The translations under genes and the position numbers were made by a program. Below, one piece after another: positions 1 to 8,575 of a stretch of 64,000 bases of DNA. The notes under the pieces are model-generated. The model had not been told where the DNA came from. It saw nothing but the letters and a program-made list of their open reading frames with translations, and did no database searches. The DNA is taken from contig JAVBOH010000008.1 in NCBI GenBank assembly GCA_031550725.1, forward strand, positions 186,001 through 250,000, written 5' to 3'. Position 1 is the stretch's first letter. Every line of letters starts with the position of its first letter. The DNA comes from UBA946 sp031550725. GTDB taxonomy: Bacteria; Bacillota; Clostridia; Oscillospirales; Ruminococcaceae.

Positions 1-1195
1 TTCCGCTTATACAGTTTAATAAAAGCTCATCACAGTCTGCATATCCCTTTAGGTTACTGAAAACTCCGGCTGCCTCACGATAATCTCTGTTATTATAATA
101 AGATATACCAGAAAGGTAAAAAGATTCGGTATATCTTTCTGCACTGTCCTTATAGTCAGGTATGTATGCAAAAAATTTGCAAGCTTCGTTATAAGAACCT
201 AAATTATACATTTTATCTGCGAAAAGATAACAGCATTCAGGGTAACGTTCCACACTGTCAAGATATCCGTAGCAGCGTTTAAAATATGTCGCAGCCATGC
301 TGTAATTGCCCTGTTTATAGAAATCTTCTGCTTGCACATAAGCACATTGCTGTATTCTTTGTCTGCTGTCCATATAATCAGATACCATTGCAAAATATGC
401 AGTCGCAATCCCATAATTTTTTTCGTTATATTGACTTTCGGCATAATTATAAATACTTAGCAAGTACATTTCCTTGAAGTCTTTATAAGTTGAATGCATA
501 TCGAATAAAGCTGCCGCTTTTAAAAACTCACCCTTATTAAAAAGCTCATTAGCAAGTGAAAATCTGCATTTAAGGAGAAGATTTTCACTATCCGAATAAC
601 TGATTGACTGGGTAAAATAATCAATTGCATTTTCATAATCCATATCAGCATAGTACTTTTTACCAAGCTCATATTTACATTGTTTTAATTTAATGCTGCT
701 ATTCTCATAACCCTTTAAAGTTTCAAGGAGTTCGGCTGCTTTTATAAACTCATTTTCGTTAATATAATCATTAGCAACCTCATACTGACATTTTAATATG
801 TAATCTTCACTTTCACGATACCCGCCTAATTCTTCAAACATCTCACTAGCCTTATCAAAGTCACTATTCACATATTTTTCGACAGCTATATTATAACGGC
901 ATAAATCACGCAGATTTGAACTGTCTTTATAATCGTCAAAAGCATTATAAATGTTGTATGCATTATCAAACTGCCTGTTATCAAAGCATTCCTTTGCATA
1001 TTTATACAGGCATGAATTATAATACTCTGCGCTGTCATTGTAATCACCCAGCGCATCAAAAATTTCCGATGCTTCAAGATTTTTACCCTGCTGCATTAAT
1101 TGAATAGCATTACGGTAACTCTTGTCCTGTTCATTGCATGATGTCAAGCAAAGTATAAAAATAGCAGATAACAAAATTATGCAAATTTTTTTCAT
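1..1195 (-). CDS. TPR/Sel1-like repeat lipoprotein (C-terminus outside window)
   Basis: The frame opens at an ATG at 1195, with GAGG about 10 bases upstream, and stays open to the window edge, so the C-terminus is missing. The N-terminus is a lipoprotein signal: a short basic start, a hydrophobic core and a lipobox ending L-T-S-C near residue 20. The rest is a tandem array of units of about 37 residues with a recurring Y-x-D/E-S-x-x-x-x-x-x-C-x-Y-x-x-A pattern and a following Y/F-x-x-A-x-x-x-F core. This is typical of TPR-like solenoids that bind proteins or glycans. It is probably anchored on the outer face of the membrane. The function is unknown. A hairpin separates it from the CPBP gene upstream. 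Confidence 0.8.
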   Translation of the reverse strand, partial: MKKICIILLSAIFILCLTSCNEQDKSYRNAIQLMQQGKNLEASEIFDALGDYNDSAEYYNSCLYKYAKECFDNRQFDNAYNIYNAFDDYKDSSNLRDLCRYNIAVEKYVNSDFDKASEMFEELGGYRESEDYILKCQYEVANDYINENEFIKAAELLETLKGYENSSIKLKQCKYELGKKYYADMDYENAIDYFTQSISYSDSENLLLKCRFSLANELFNKGEFLKAAALFDMHSTYKDFKEMYLLSIYNYAESQYNEKNYGIATAYFAMVSDYMDSRQRIQQCAYVQAEDFYKQGNYSMAATYFKRCYGYLDSVERYPECCYLFADKMYNLGSYNEACKFFAYIPDYKDSAERYTESFYLSGISYYNNRDYREAAGVFSNLKGYADCDELLLNCISG

Positions 1196-1221
1196 AATAA
1201 CAAATCCTCATGTCTATACTA

Positions 1222-1258
1222 TTTTGACGAAACATCTTAATTTGATGTTTCGTCAAAA
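1222..1258 (-). terminator. Hairpin between CPBP and TPR lipoprotein genes
   Basis: A perfect 15-base inverted repeat (TTTTGACGAAACATC at 1222-1236 and its complement at 1244-1258) with a 7-base loop lies just after the stop of the CPBP protease gene. The T tract is inside the arm rather than after it, so it could act as an intrinsic terminator on either strand. Confidence 0.55.
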
Positions 1259-1269
1259 TAAAAAATATT

Positions 1270-2352
1270 TTACATAAAAGGTTCAATAAAATTAATAACG
1301 ATGTAGTACCCAAAAATCACTATCCAGATTAGTGATGTGAAAAGCAAAGGAATACCTCTGCTTTTTCCGGCAGGTGTCGGCTTGCTCATGTTTTTGCCTT
1401 TGGCAAGTGCGGTAATACCAATAATGAGTGCTGCAAGCATAGCACCATAACGGAATATCGCATTAATTACAGCAATGGTAACCATTTCGGAACTTAAACC
1501 ACCAAGGTTAATATCACCGTTAATAATGCTCATATAATCCTCGGGAGCATAATATGCCATGAAAAGACTTGTAAGCGTTGCAGTTGTATTAACAAAAATA
1601 TGAGTAATTATTGCAGGAATAAGCGAGCTACATTTTATTGTAACAATAGCAAGCGGGATGCCAATCAAAAACCCTAAGATGAACTGCTGATAGTTTTCAT
1701 GCATAAGACCGAATATTAATGCTGATATAAATATCGCCATGCGTTCATTATATTTTCTTAATGAATGCAATAAAAAACCTCTGTATAAAAGTTCTTCAAG
1801 CACAGGACCTATTATGCAGGCATAAGTATAAAGCAATACATTTGACCAAGGTGATGTTAGGTCAACCGATAAATCAGGTAAGTCTGGAGATACACCAATT
1901 AAATCAAAAAATGTCGCAAAAATTGTTGCCAAGAGTGCTGCTGCAGTTTGAAGCCCAAGTGATAAAACGACAAGTTTTATAATCGTTCCCGATGTATAAT
2001 TATCTCGTCCAAGCAAAGTCTTTATATCAATTTTGAAAAGCTTAAAGCCGACAATAATAGAAATAACTTCACTGGTAATTGGAATTCCTGCCGAAACAAG
2101 TGTTGATAATACAGGGTTAGAATAAAGTGCGTTAATACCTATGTTGATGCTTCCAGAGGATAAACCGCCTGCATAAATTCCACAGGCAAGCATAATAATC
2201 CATCGTAAAATATAGTTGAACAGGACAACGTTAATAACAATAACAAGCCCTGCCTTTAAATATCTCTTTCGAATTTCCCGTTTTTCTGTCTTATCAGGTT
2301 TAATACTGACAGCAGGAAAGTTTGGGATATTAGTAATTTCAATATTTTCCAT
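1270..2352 (-). CDS. CPBP family intramembrane metalloprotease (CAAX protease-like)
   Basis: This 360-residue protein is strongly hydrophobic, with about eight membrane segments. It carries the CPBP/Abi family signatures: EELLYRG with the Glu pair at 186-187, FGLMHEN with His218, and HIFVN with His251 and Asn255. These are the expected metal and catalytic residues of the family, which includes CAAX prenyl proteases and bacteriocin-immunity proteins. The start is supported by AAGGAG about 12 bases upstream. The substrate cannot be inferred. The nearest gene downstream on the same strand is the TPR lipoprotein, separated by a hairpin, so the two are probably not one transcript. Confidence 0.85.
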   Translation of the reverse strand: MENIEITNIPNFPAVSIKPDKTEKREIRKRYLKAGLVIVINVVLFNYILRWIIMLACGIYAGGLSSGSINIGINALYSNPVLSTLVSAGIPITSEVISIIVGFKLFKIDIKTLLGRDNYTSGTIIKLVVLSLGLQTAAALLATIFATFFDLIGVSPDLPDLSVDLTSPWSNVLLYTYACIIGPVLEELLYRGFLLHSLRKYNERMAIFISALIFGLMHENYQQFILGFLIGIPLAIVTIKCSSLIPAIITHIFVNTTATLTSLFMAYYAPEDYMSIINGDINLGGLSSEMVTIAVINAIFRYGAMLAALIIGITALAKGKNMSKPTPAGKSRGIPLLFTSLIWIVIFGYYIVINFIEPFM

Positions 2353-2546
2353 GCTATATATAAATTCTCCTTAACATTTAATATCGATAATGTTTTATTT
2401 TATTTTTATTATCTTTTAATGATATAGCTAGATGAAAAGTTTTCGTTCCACAGCATTTAATATTTTCCACTTTAAATCATAATAATATTGTAATATACAA
2501 TAGTGGTGATGTCAACAACAGTAACTAAACTGTAATTGAAATGTAA

Positions 2547-2575
2547 TTGAATTTTTGTGTGAAAACTGGTATAAT
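2547..2575 (+). promoter_or_regulatory. Sigma-A-type promoter
   Basis: TTGAAT at 2547-2552, a 17-base spacer and a perfect TATAAT at 2570-2575 precede the lipoprotein gene at 2641. Confidence 0.65.
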
Positions 2576-2640
2576 GTATTTAGCATCATGGATAGGTGTA
2601 TGTCCATCTAAATACTTTTATATGAAAGGACGGTGTTTTT

Positions 2641-3897
2641 GTGGGGAAATTGTCAAAGCTATTATGCAGCATAATTCTTTTTACTTTGCTTTTGACATTG
2701 CTTTCTGCTTGTGAACAGGAACATTTTACAAATGATGATATAATAACTACAACGATTTCTGTGAGTGAAGCAGCTCCTGAAAACGTCGTGCCTAATAATA
2801 TGGAAGCTGTTATGCTCAGCAAACTGGACTCGCTTGATGAAGAAGAACCATTTTCATCCTATTCATTTGAGTTTACAAATTATGATGATAGATACCTTGT
2901 TAATGCAGAGCTTAATGCTTATCACACCGCTATGACATTAAGTATTGAGGATAATCAGTTTAACTATTCAACCTATGAAATATATCCTCCTGATAAATAT
3001 ATGCTTAATATACCGTATTCGCAGTCATCGGCAAACACTGTTTGTAATATTATAAAGAATACAGCAAATTCGGTATCAGTACCGGGGCTGCTGCAGTTTG
3101 ACTTTTATTTGTCCGATTTCAGCGATGAAACCTTGCCATATAAGGTTAGCAAGTTTTATTCGATAAAAGATAATGAGATGTGCGAAGTTACATTGATGGA
3201 TGTATCGGGAACAGGTTCGGCGGTAATGTCATACACTGGTGATACAAATTTGTATTATACAGAGCCAAATGTTTTAATGCCTGCACCGGTTGTATACGAA
3301 AGTGAAAGCGGACGTCTTGCTGCTGATGTTTATACCTATACGCTTATTCCTGATAACATGACAATGTTAAAGGATAAGATGGAGCTAGGGACATCATCAC
3401 CAATTTACTATGGCTATGCCTGTCATGCCGTTGCAAATTCAATCTATCAGTATTTTACAACATCAAGCCTTAATGTAAGTGATTTCGGAAATTATATTGA
3501 TGTTACTGCACAAAATTCTGATATCAGCGAGCATTATTTAAAGGTTGATGACCCACGGTTTATAGGTGTTGAATCTTTGAGAAATTACTGCAAGGGTTAT
3601 TTTTCTGATAAGATTGTTGAAACGATGTTTTTAAACGCACCGCAGAAATACCGTGATTTTGAAAACGGCGAGCTGTATACACTGCTTGCAGACTATCCAT
3701 ATGACTATTCACTTGGAAAGCTTACTATAACAAATTATATCGAGAGCGACGGTGTTTACACATTCCGCACAGCACAGGAAAAGCTTGACGAGTTTGGAAA
3801 TGTGACAGGTACTATTGACGGCGGCGATTTTGTTGTATCAATTCCTGACGAACAAGGTAATTTTATTGTAAGTCAGTATAGATATCCGTTTAGTTGA
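2641..3897 (+). CDS. Lipoprotein of unknown function
   Basis: This 418-residue protein begins with GTG, preceded by GAAAGGA at good spacing. Residues 1-24 form a lipoprotein signal peptide with a lipobox ending L-S-A-C. The mature part is acidic at its start, rich in Tyr, Asp and Ser, and has no motif I recognise. It has no further membrane segment, so it should sit on the outer face of the membrane. It is transcribed alone from the promoter at 2547-2575. Confidence 0.75.
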   Translation: MGKLSKLLCSIILFTLLLTLLSACEQEHFTNDDIITTTISVSEAAPENVVPNNMEAVMLSKLDSLDEEEPFSSYSFEFTNYDDRYLVNAELNAYHTAMTLSIEDNQFNYSTYEIYPPDKYMLNIPYSQSSANTVCNIIKNTANSVSVPGLLQFDFYLSDFSDETLPYKVSKFYSIKDNEMCEVTLMDVSGTGSAVMSYTGDTNLYYTEPNVLMPAPVVYESESGRLAADVYTYTLIPDNMTMLKDKMELGTSSPIYYGYACHAVANSIYQYFTTSSLNVSDFGNYIDVTAQNSDISEHYLKVDDPRFIGVESLRNYCKGYFSDKIVETMFLNAPQKYRDFENGELYTLLADYPYDYSLGKLTITNYIESDGVYTFRTAQEKLDEFGNVTGTIDGGDFVVSIPDEQGNFIVSQYRYPFS

Positions 3898-3956
3898 TAT
3901 TATTGATACAGTTCTTTCAAAATAAAATATTTATCTTATTATATGGATATTAAATT

Positions 3957-4028
3957 GTAGGGGACGGCGTCCTCGACGTTCCGCAAACAGTATCATTTGC
4001 AGCGGATGCCGAGGACGCCGTCCCTTAC
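3957..4028. repeat. Palindromic intergenic element (GTAGGGGACGG...CCGTCCCTTAC)
   Basis: Arms at about 3957-3975 and 4009-4028 are near-perfect complements over some 18 bases, with a partly paired middle. The element is far more GC-rich than its flanks. It resembles the elements at 7523-7593 and about 11337-11366 in beginning GTAGGG or ending CCCTACA-like, which suggests a dispersed REP-like family or a shared terminator type. The rest of the 3898-4248 gap holds only the promoter at 4146-4174. Confidence 0.6.
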
Positions 4029-4145
4029 ATTTATTTTAATGTCTGCTGAATAATTCAAAAACGTTGCAAAAGCTTGTTTTTATGAAAAATATAACGAACT
4101 AAACAATCAATAGTGTTATCACGATGTAAAATTTTTATGGTATCG

Positions 4146-4174
4146 TTGACGAACACTATTTAATATAGTATAAT
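4146..4174 (+). promoter_or_regulatory. Sigma-A-type promoter
   Basis: TTGACG at 4146-4151, a 17-base spacer and TATAAT at 4169-4174 lie 75 bases before the YgjP-like gene. Confidence 0.75.
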
Positions 4175-4248
4175 TATTTTGTTGCGATAAATTTATAACG
4201 ATAAAATTATTGCGATAAAACATTTAGCATTAGAGGTGTGAAGCATAA

Positions 4249-4962
4249 ATGAAGACTGCGGCTGAAATACGTAATATTTCTGTTGATGGCAAGGAAATAA
4301 AATACATACTCATCAGAAAAAGTGTAAAAAACGTAAATATGCGTATAAAGCCTGATGGATATGTATATATTTCGGCAAACAACAGGGTTTCAATTGCATT
4401 TATCGAGAGTTTTATAGCAGATAAAAGCGATTATATCTTTGATGCCTTTGAAAAATACAGCCGAAAAAACAGTGAGGAAACATCAGCAGAGGGAAAACAG
4501 TTTGCTGACGGCGATACATTAATGCTCTTAGGAAAGCCATACATACTTAAAATCGTACCTTGTGACAAAACCCTTATTACAGTTATGGATGATAATATAA
4601 TACTCAATATTAAGGATATAGATAATGTAAATGCTGCCATTTCTGAATGGTATCATAAATATGCAGAGTGTCTATTCGATAGGTTTAATAATGAAACCTA
4701 TGAAAAATATGCTGAATATAACCTTCCTCTTGCAAAGCTGCAGCTCAGAACTATGAAATCAAGATGGGGCAGCTGTCATTGCAAAATGAATAAGATTGTC
4801 ATTAATACAAGGCTTGTGTACTATCCAATAGAATGCATAGATTATGTTTTTTGTCATGAATATGCTCATTTTATCGTTCCAAATCACAGCAAGGATTTTT
4901 ATGATGTGCTTAAAACTGTCATGCCTGATTATAAGTCTTGGGCTGATAAGCTAAAGCTTTAA
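4249..4962 (+). CDS. YgjP/DUF45 family M48-type metallopeptidase
   Basis: This 237-residue protein belongs to the YgjP-like (DUF45, SprT-related) family. The zinc motif HEYAH lies at 203-207, with a third ligand candidate His213 in the segment PNHSKDFY. The family hallmark R-W-G-S-C is present further upstream. There is no signal peptide, so it is cytoplasmic. The start follows AGAGGTG. It is a single gene between its own promoter and a terminator. The substrate is unknown for most of the family. Confidence 0.85.
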   Translation: MKTAAEIRNISVDGKEIKYILIRKSVKNVNMRIKPDGYVYISANNRVSIAFIESFIADKSDYIFDAFEKYSRKNSEETSAEGKQFADGDTLMLLGKPYILKIVPCDKTLITVMDDNIILNIKDIDNVNAAISEWYHKYAECLFDRFNNETYEKYAEYNLPLAKLQLRTMKSRWGSCHCKMNKIVINTRLVYYPIECIDYVFCHEYAHFIVPNHSKDFYDVLKTVMPDYKSWADKLKL

Positions 4963-4979
4963 TATTTGATATTTGTTAA

Positions 4980-5016
4980 CGGCGTCTTTGATTTATTTCA
5001 AAGACACCGAATTTTT
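4980..5016 (+). terminator. Intrinsic terminator after the YgjP-like gene
   Basis: Arms CGGCGTCTTTGA (4980-4991) and TCAAAGACACCG (4998-5009), with one mismatch, are followed by AATTTTT. Confidence 0.75.
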
Positions 5017-5083
5017 ATGAATTTCATTACACAAAAATAAATTATTATACTAATCCCATTTTAAAATGCTTGATAAAAAATAG

Positions 5084-5124
5084 GGGTACTGTAAAGACAA
5101 TTGTCTATGCAGTACCCTTTTCTT
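5084..5124. terminator. Bidirectional terminator
   Basis: GGGTACTG (5084-5091) pairs with CAGTACCC (5110-5117) around an inner palindrome, AAGACAATTGTCT. T-rich tracts follow on both strands. It serves the leftward gene ending at 5159. Confidence 0.7.
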
Positions 5125-5158
5125 ATTAATGTTTGATTTTGTATGAGTGATTGCTCAT

Positions 5159-5392
5159 TTAGTTATTTGGTTCATCATCGTTAAACTTGATATGTATTAT
5201 TTTGTTAACACTTTTGTTCATTTGACTGACATTTCCGCCAGCAGCTTTATATCCTGCAAAGTATGCCTCTCTTAGGGCATCAGAAAAATTTCCGAATATT
5301 CTGTCGGCTTTACATGAATCGAGGAAATCGCTGTAATCTTTTTCAACTTTGGAATTATCCTTTTGGGTAGTATCCTTTTCTTTTAACATCAT
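5159..5392 (-). CDS. Small hypothetical protein
   Basis: I start this at the ATG at 5392 (77 residues) because a near-perfect GGAGGAG lies 7 bases upstream; a longer frame to 5446 has no ribosome site. The product is a charged, soluble protein. Its middle, FSDALREAYFAGYKAAGG, looks like an amphipathic helix. The C-terminus is acidic. I do not recognise the family. It is the first of several small leftward genes (to 7897) that include bofA. Confidence 0.6.
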   Translation of the reverse strand: MMLKEKDTTQKDNSKVEKDYSDFLDSCKADRIFGNFSDALREAYFAGYKAAGGNVSQMNKSVNKIIHIKFNDDEPNN

Positions 5393-5507
5393 TGTACGAC
5401 TCCTCCCAGTTGTTTTAGAGATTCTTTCATATACATATATTACCATAATACAAAAGAAAAGTCAACAGATTTTATCTCAATGTGGTGTTTAAAATTATCT
5501 ATTATGC

Positions 5508-5789
5508 TTAACTAATCAGTTTTTCGAGTAATGACATTACAATCACAGCAGGAACACCTAAAACAAGTGACATTATTGTCGTGAAAAGGTTAAGCGGAAT
5601 ATAAAGACCTATGTATCCGCCCCAGAAGTGGACGGCTATTAATGACGCTGCACCTGAAAGCATACCTTTCAAACCTGTTTTCGACGGATTGTCTGCTTTC
5701 AGATAATGCACAGCCATTATCACAAACACCAGCATTAAACCAATATAAAATATCAGCACTCCAGCACTGACATGATTAATTGAGGACAT
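5508..5789 (-). CDS. bofA: BofA family pro-sigma-K processing inhibitor
   Basis: I set the start at the ATG at 5789 (93 residues) because AAAGG lies 9 bases before it; the in-frame ATG at 5798 abuts that site. The protein has three hydrophobic segments. It ends with the BofA signature: a G-x-Y-I-P-L-N-L-F-T segment followed by LGVPAVIVMSLLEKL. In Bacillus, BofA in the mother cell outer forespore membrane blocks the SpoIVFB protease that activates sigma-K. The gene directly follows a DUF2508 (YaaL-like) gene, as in Bacillus, and overlaps its end by 14 bases. This is good evidence for a sporulating Firmicute. The role in Clostridia lacking an identical sigma-K checkpoint may differ. Confidence 0.8.
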   Translation of the reverse strand: MSSINHVSAGVLIFYIGLMLVFVIMAVHYLKADNPSKTGLKGMLSGAASLIAVHFWGGYIGLYIPLNLFTTIMSLVLGVPAVIVMSLLEKLIS

Positions 5790-6078
5790 CGCTTTCATCC
5801 TTTCGGTATTTTGAAAATTTTGCTGTGATGTTATTTTCCTTAGCAAGCCTTAGCAGATATGCATAATGAGATTTCAATGCCAGCTCCTCATAAATAATTG
5901 CATCGATAAGCTCTGCCTCCGATACTAAATCAAAGGTATCACTGATTTCTCCTAGCCTGCTCACCACTACTTCCATCTCATCGATAAGTTCACGCTCAAA
6001 CTGTTTTCGTGACTTTTCATCTTCCCTTTGTTTTTTTGCCGCATTCAGATTTACTGTCATTAAGCTTGGTAACTGCAT
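5776..6078 (-). CDS. DUF2508 (YaaL-like) family protein
   Basis: This is a soluble, highly charged helical protein of 100 residues from the ATG at 6078, which has AGGAG upstream. It has a Lys/Arg/Glu-rich first half and a second half containing EAELIDAIIYEELALKSHYA. It is similar to YaaL/DUF2508 of sporulating Firmicutes, which is encoded next to bofA; that order is conserved here and supports the call. The molecular role is unknown. Confidence 0.7.
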   Translation of the reverse strand: MQLPSLMTVNLNAAKKQREDEKSRKQFERELIDEMEVVVSRLGEISDTFDLVSEAELIDAIIYEELALKSHYAYLLRLAKENNITAKFSKYRKDESDVLN

Positions 6079-6168
6079 ATAATGTTTATCTCCTCTCATT
6101 TTTGGTATATAGCTTGTCAGTTTTTATGTGTAAATTTAGTCATGTAATACCTATGATTTTTTATGGTA

Positions 6169-6768
6169 CTACATGATTAAATATGCCAATGCTATAATCA
6201 GCTTTATATCCGCTTTTTCCCTTGAAAGCAATATTATCAAGGCTATTATAATTATTTTTTCATCATCCATTTTCAAGTTGAAAGGCAATCCGCCTAAGAT
6301 ATTTTCAATAACATTTGTATACTGTCCCCCACCCATATTTATAGGAGGTGGGTTCGGCGGTATATTTCCATGCATATTATTGTTTTGATGAGGTATGGAT
6401 GTGTTATGGTTAGGGCTGCCGCCTGTTGGATTTTTAACTTTTTCAAAACGAGGCTGTCCCATATGCGATATATTTTGAGAGCTGCGGTTATTTTGTATAT
6501 TCCACATATTATTTGACTGTTGTGTATTTTGCTGATGGTTGTTATTGTTTTGCTGCCGGCTTTGCTGTGAGTTCTGATGATTACTGCCATGATTTTGATT
6601 ATGTTGATTTTGATTATGTGATTGATTTTGATATGAGTTTGCTTGATTTTGATTATGTGCGCTGTTCTGGCTTTGGATGTAGTTATTGCTTTGCCGCACA
6701 TAATTCTGTGCCATTTCATTCATCTCCCTCACACGATTTTCTGCACGTTCTAAATTACTTTCTGCCAT
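6169..6768 (-). CDS. Asn/Gln/His-rich low-complexity protein with hydrophobic C-terminus
   Basis: This 199-residue protein starts at an ATG with GAGG 9 bases upstream. Residues 1-30 are a charged helix. Residues 30-100 are dominated by Asn, Gln, His and Ser. Residues 100-145 are Pro/Asn/Gly-rich. The last 33 residues are a conserved-looking hydrophobic tail: a short acidic lead, a run of Ile and Leu, R-E-K-A-D, then another hydrophobic run. The prion-like composition and neighbourhood (bofA, other small Asn-rich proteins) would fit a spore or cell-surface matrix protein, but that is inference. Overlapping frames at this locus are shadows of the repetitive codons. Confidence 0.65.
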   Translation of the reverse strand: MAESNLERAENRVREMNEMAQNYVRQSNNYIQSQNSAHNQNQANSYQNQSHNQNQHNQNHGSNHQNSQQSRQQNNNNHQQNTQQSNNMWNIQNNRSSQNISHMGQPRFEKVKNPTGGSPNHNTSIPHQNNNMHGNIPPNPPPINMGGGQYTNVIENILGGLPFNLKMDDEKIIIIALIILLSREKADIKLIIALAYLIM

Positions 6769-6794
6769 TTATAATCATCCTCACATTCGCATGA

Positions 6795-6873
6795 TATAGT
6801 TGGTTAAATTTAAAACACGCAAGTGTTTTAAATTTGCACGTAGTGTATACAGTAAAGCGTTTAACCAACTATA
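6795..6873. repeat. Nested inverted repeat
   Basis: Outer arms TATAGTTGGTTAAA (6795-6808) and TTTAACCAACTATA (6860-6873) are perfect complements. Inside lies a second perfect 13-bp stem (6806-6818 with 6823-6835) closed by a GCAA tetraloop. It lies between two leftward genes and could fold in RNA or mark a small mobile repeat. Confidence 0.6.
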
Positions 6874-6903
6874 CAGGTAGTTTTTCGCACCTTTGATGCT
6901 AAA

Positions 6904-6942
6904 GGGAGCGTAGCTCCGTTAAAACCCCAAAAGGTTTTTAAC
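6904..6942 (-). terminator. Two adjacent hairpins after the small gene at 7025
   Basis: GGGAGC-GTA-GCTCC (6904-6917) is followed by GTTAAAACC...GGTTTTTAAC. The second hairpin, read leftward, is a plausible terminator for the gene ending at 7025. Confidence 0.4.
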
Positions 6943-7024
6943 TTAACGCACTATACATTCCAATATATTGCGGGTGAATACAATACTGCGGACATTGCTC
7001 AACATTGCCATTCAAATAGTTATC

Positions 7025-7456
7025 TTAAAACAGCTTGTCAAGGTCATTCAGCATACCATTTTCTTTAATAATCAGATACATATTATATATTTTCAGCATT
7101 TTTATTGCCTTATCAACCTTTTGCTGCTTTTCATCGCTCAAATGTGGCTTTAGTGCTAAAAGTAAATCACTGTTTTTGTCACTTGATGTGAATGCTGCCA
7201 TAAGCTGCATTATCGAGCCTAAATCTATTCCGCCAAGCAGACTTCCGAAGTCAAATCCGCTATCGTCATCATTATTATTGTTATTATTACTTGTGTTTTG
7301 ATTATTAAAATATGTATCAGACGATGCAGAGGTGTTTCCAGAAAAATCTGCACCGTCTGATTTAAGCATATCGGCAAGCTCTTTAATCTGGCGCATACTT
7401 TCTTCATCACTAAGTATTGACTGAATTTTATCAGCTAAATCATCCAGAATAATCAC
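7025..7456 (-). CDS. Small Asn/Asp-rich hypothetical protein
   Basis: About 140 residues. The helical N-terminus contains DLADKIQSILSDEESM. A linker at roughly residues 45-70 is Asn/Asp-rich. Then comes G-S-L-L-G-G-I-D-L-G and a C-terminal helical part, LLLALKPHLSDEKQQKVDKA. I do not know the family, though it resembles small proteins found near sporulation genes in Clostridia. The start is uncertain. The GTG at 7454-7456 overlaps a near-perfect extended Shine-Dalgarno (AAAGGCGGTGAT), so translation may really begin at an ATT or CTG a few codons in, near 7447. Confidence 0.55.
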   Translation of the reverse strand: MIILDDLADKIQSILSDEESMRQIKELADMLKSDGADFSGNTSASSDTYFNNQNTSNNNNNNDDDSGFDFGSLLGGIDLGSIMQLMAAFTSSDKNSDLLLALKPHLSDEKQQKVDKAIKMLKIYNMYLIIKENGMLNDLDKLF

Positions 7457-7522
7457 CGCCTTTTTTATTTAATGCTTATGTATAAATTTATAGTTTAGGT
7501 TTGCATATAAAATGTTTGTAAA

Positions 7523-7593
7523 CGGTCGACCACATAGGTTCGACCCTACAATAAATACGTGATTTTGTAGGGTGACCCTATGTGGTCACCCTG
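7523..7593. repeat. Palindromic intergenic element (GGTCGACC...GGTCACC)
   Basis: Two arms of about 27 bases, each containing a CACATAGG or CCTATGTG core and the CCCTACA/TGTAGGG motif, face each other around an AT-rich loop with a few mismatches. It is of the same style as the elements at 3957-4028 and 11337-11366. Confidence 0.6.
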
Positions 7594-7654
7594 TTATTTC
7601 GCATATGATAGCCATGACACATTGTTATTATATGTCACCTGTATACGTTAAGTA

Positions 7655-7897
7655 TTATTTGTCACCTGATAACTTTTTGTATAAAGCTTGCGCCTGCGGG
7701 GAGCTCATCATTTTCTCAACCATCTGCGGATTGTTAACAACCTGATTAAAAACCTGAGCATCCTGAGGTTTCATATTCTTCAATGCGGAGTCAAATTTAC
7801 CCTGTTTGAACTCATTTTCCAGCGTTTCGGCAGGAACTCCCAATTTGTTACTGATAACTTTAATAAGTTCGGACATATTATTTTGGTTAAAATTCAT
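7655..7897 (-). CDS. Small helical hypothetical protein
   Basis: It encodes 80 residues from the ATG at 7897, with GAGGAG upstream at somewhat long spacing. It is soluble and helical, with two parts: MSELIKVISNKLGVPAETLE near the start and PQDAQVFNQVVNNPQMVEKM later. It pairs with the gene at 7025 as another small Asn/Gln/Met-containing product in the bofA neighbourhood. The family is not recognised. Confidence 0.6.
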   Translation of the reverse strand: MNFNQNNMSELIKVISNKLGVPAETLENEFKQGKFDSALKNMKPQDAQVFNQVVNNPQMVEKMMSSPQAQALYKKLSGDK

Positions 7898-7992
7898 AAT
7901 ACACAAATCTCCTCTTTATTTCTTTTACAGTTTATGATATAATTACTGTAAATAGAAGTATTTGTACATTATATGCAGTCGGAGGTGTTTTT

Positions 7993-8475
7993 GTGAGAAT
8001 TATTGTTATGTCAGATTCACACGGTAAACAGGATGCTATTGAAAAGATTATTGCCAAAAACCCTGATGCAGCTATGTTTATTCACCTTGGTGACGGACAG
8101 CGTGAAATCGAGGAAATAAAAAATAAATATCCACAGCTTGATATAAGAAATGTTGCGGGCAACTGCGACTTTAATGCTCCCTACCCTATTGTTATGGTTG
8201 TTGATACGGAGTTTGCACGAATCTTGTGTACTCATGGGCATAGGTATAATGTGCTTGGAGGACTTGAAGTGCTTAAATCAATTGCGCTTGACAATGATTG
8301 TCAGGTGGCTTTATATGGGCATACTCATGTGCGGTATAATAGCTATTCGGATAAGCTTTATGTTATGAACCCTGGCAGCTGTTCCTGCCCGAGAGATGGC
8401 AATGAGCCGTCATATGGGTATATTGACCTTACAAATGCAGGGATTGTTACTAATATTGTGAATGTTTGGGATTGA
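7993..8475 (+). CDS. YfcE/MJ0936 family metallophosphodiesterase
   Basis: This is a 160-residue single-domain calcineurin-like phosphoesterase with a GTG start after GGAGGTG. The metal motifs are in order: D8-x-H10 (MSDSHG), L-G-D-G, N-C-D, THGH and GHTH. The length and motif set match the YfcE/MJ0936 group, small cytoplasmic phosphodiesterases with Mn2+ dependence. The physiological substrate is not predictable. It is transcribed rightward and diverges from the small-gene cluster. Confidence 0.9.
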   Translation: MRIIVMSDSHGKQDAIEKIIAKNPDAAMFIHLGDGQREIEEIKNKYPQLDIRNVAGNCDFNAPYPIVMVVDTEFARILCTHGHRYNVLGGLEVLKSIALDNDCQVALYGHTHVRYNSYSDKLYVMNPGSCSCPRDGNEPSYGYIDLTNAGIVTNIVNVWD

Positions 8476-8575
8476 TGGGTAACGTAAGACAAATTATGTT
8501 TTATGTGTATTTTTTGTAGTCGCTCCTACAATACCGATATCAAATTATCCGTAAATAATCGAAAGGATATGTAAA

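Noticed and set aside
6339..6719. 126-residue frame inside the Asn/Gln-rich gene
   Set aside because: It is an out-of-frame shadow of repetitive CAA/AAT codons (rich in Ile, Lys and Thr) with no ribosome site.
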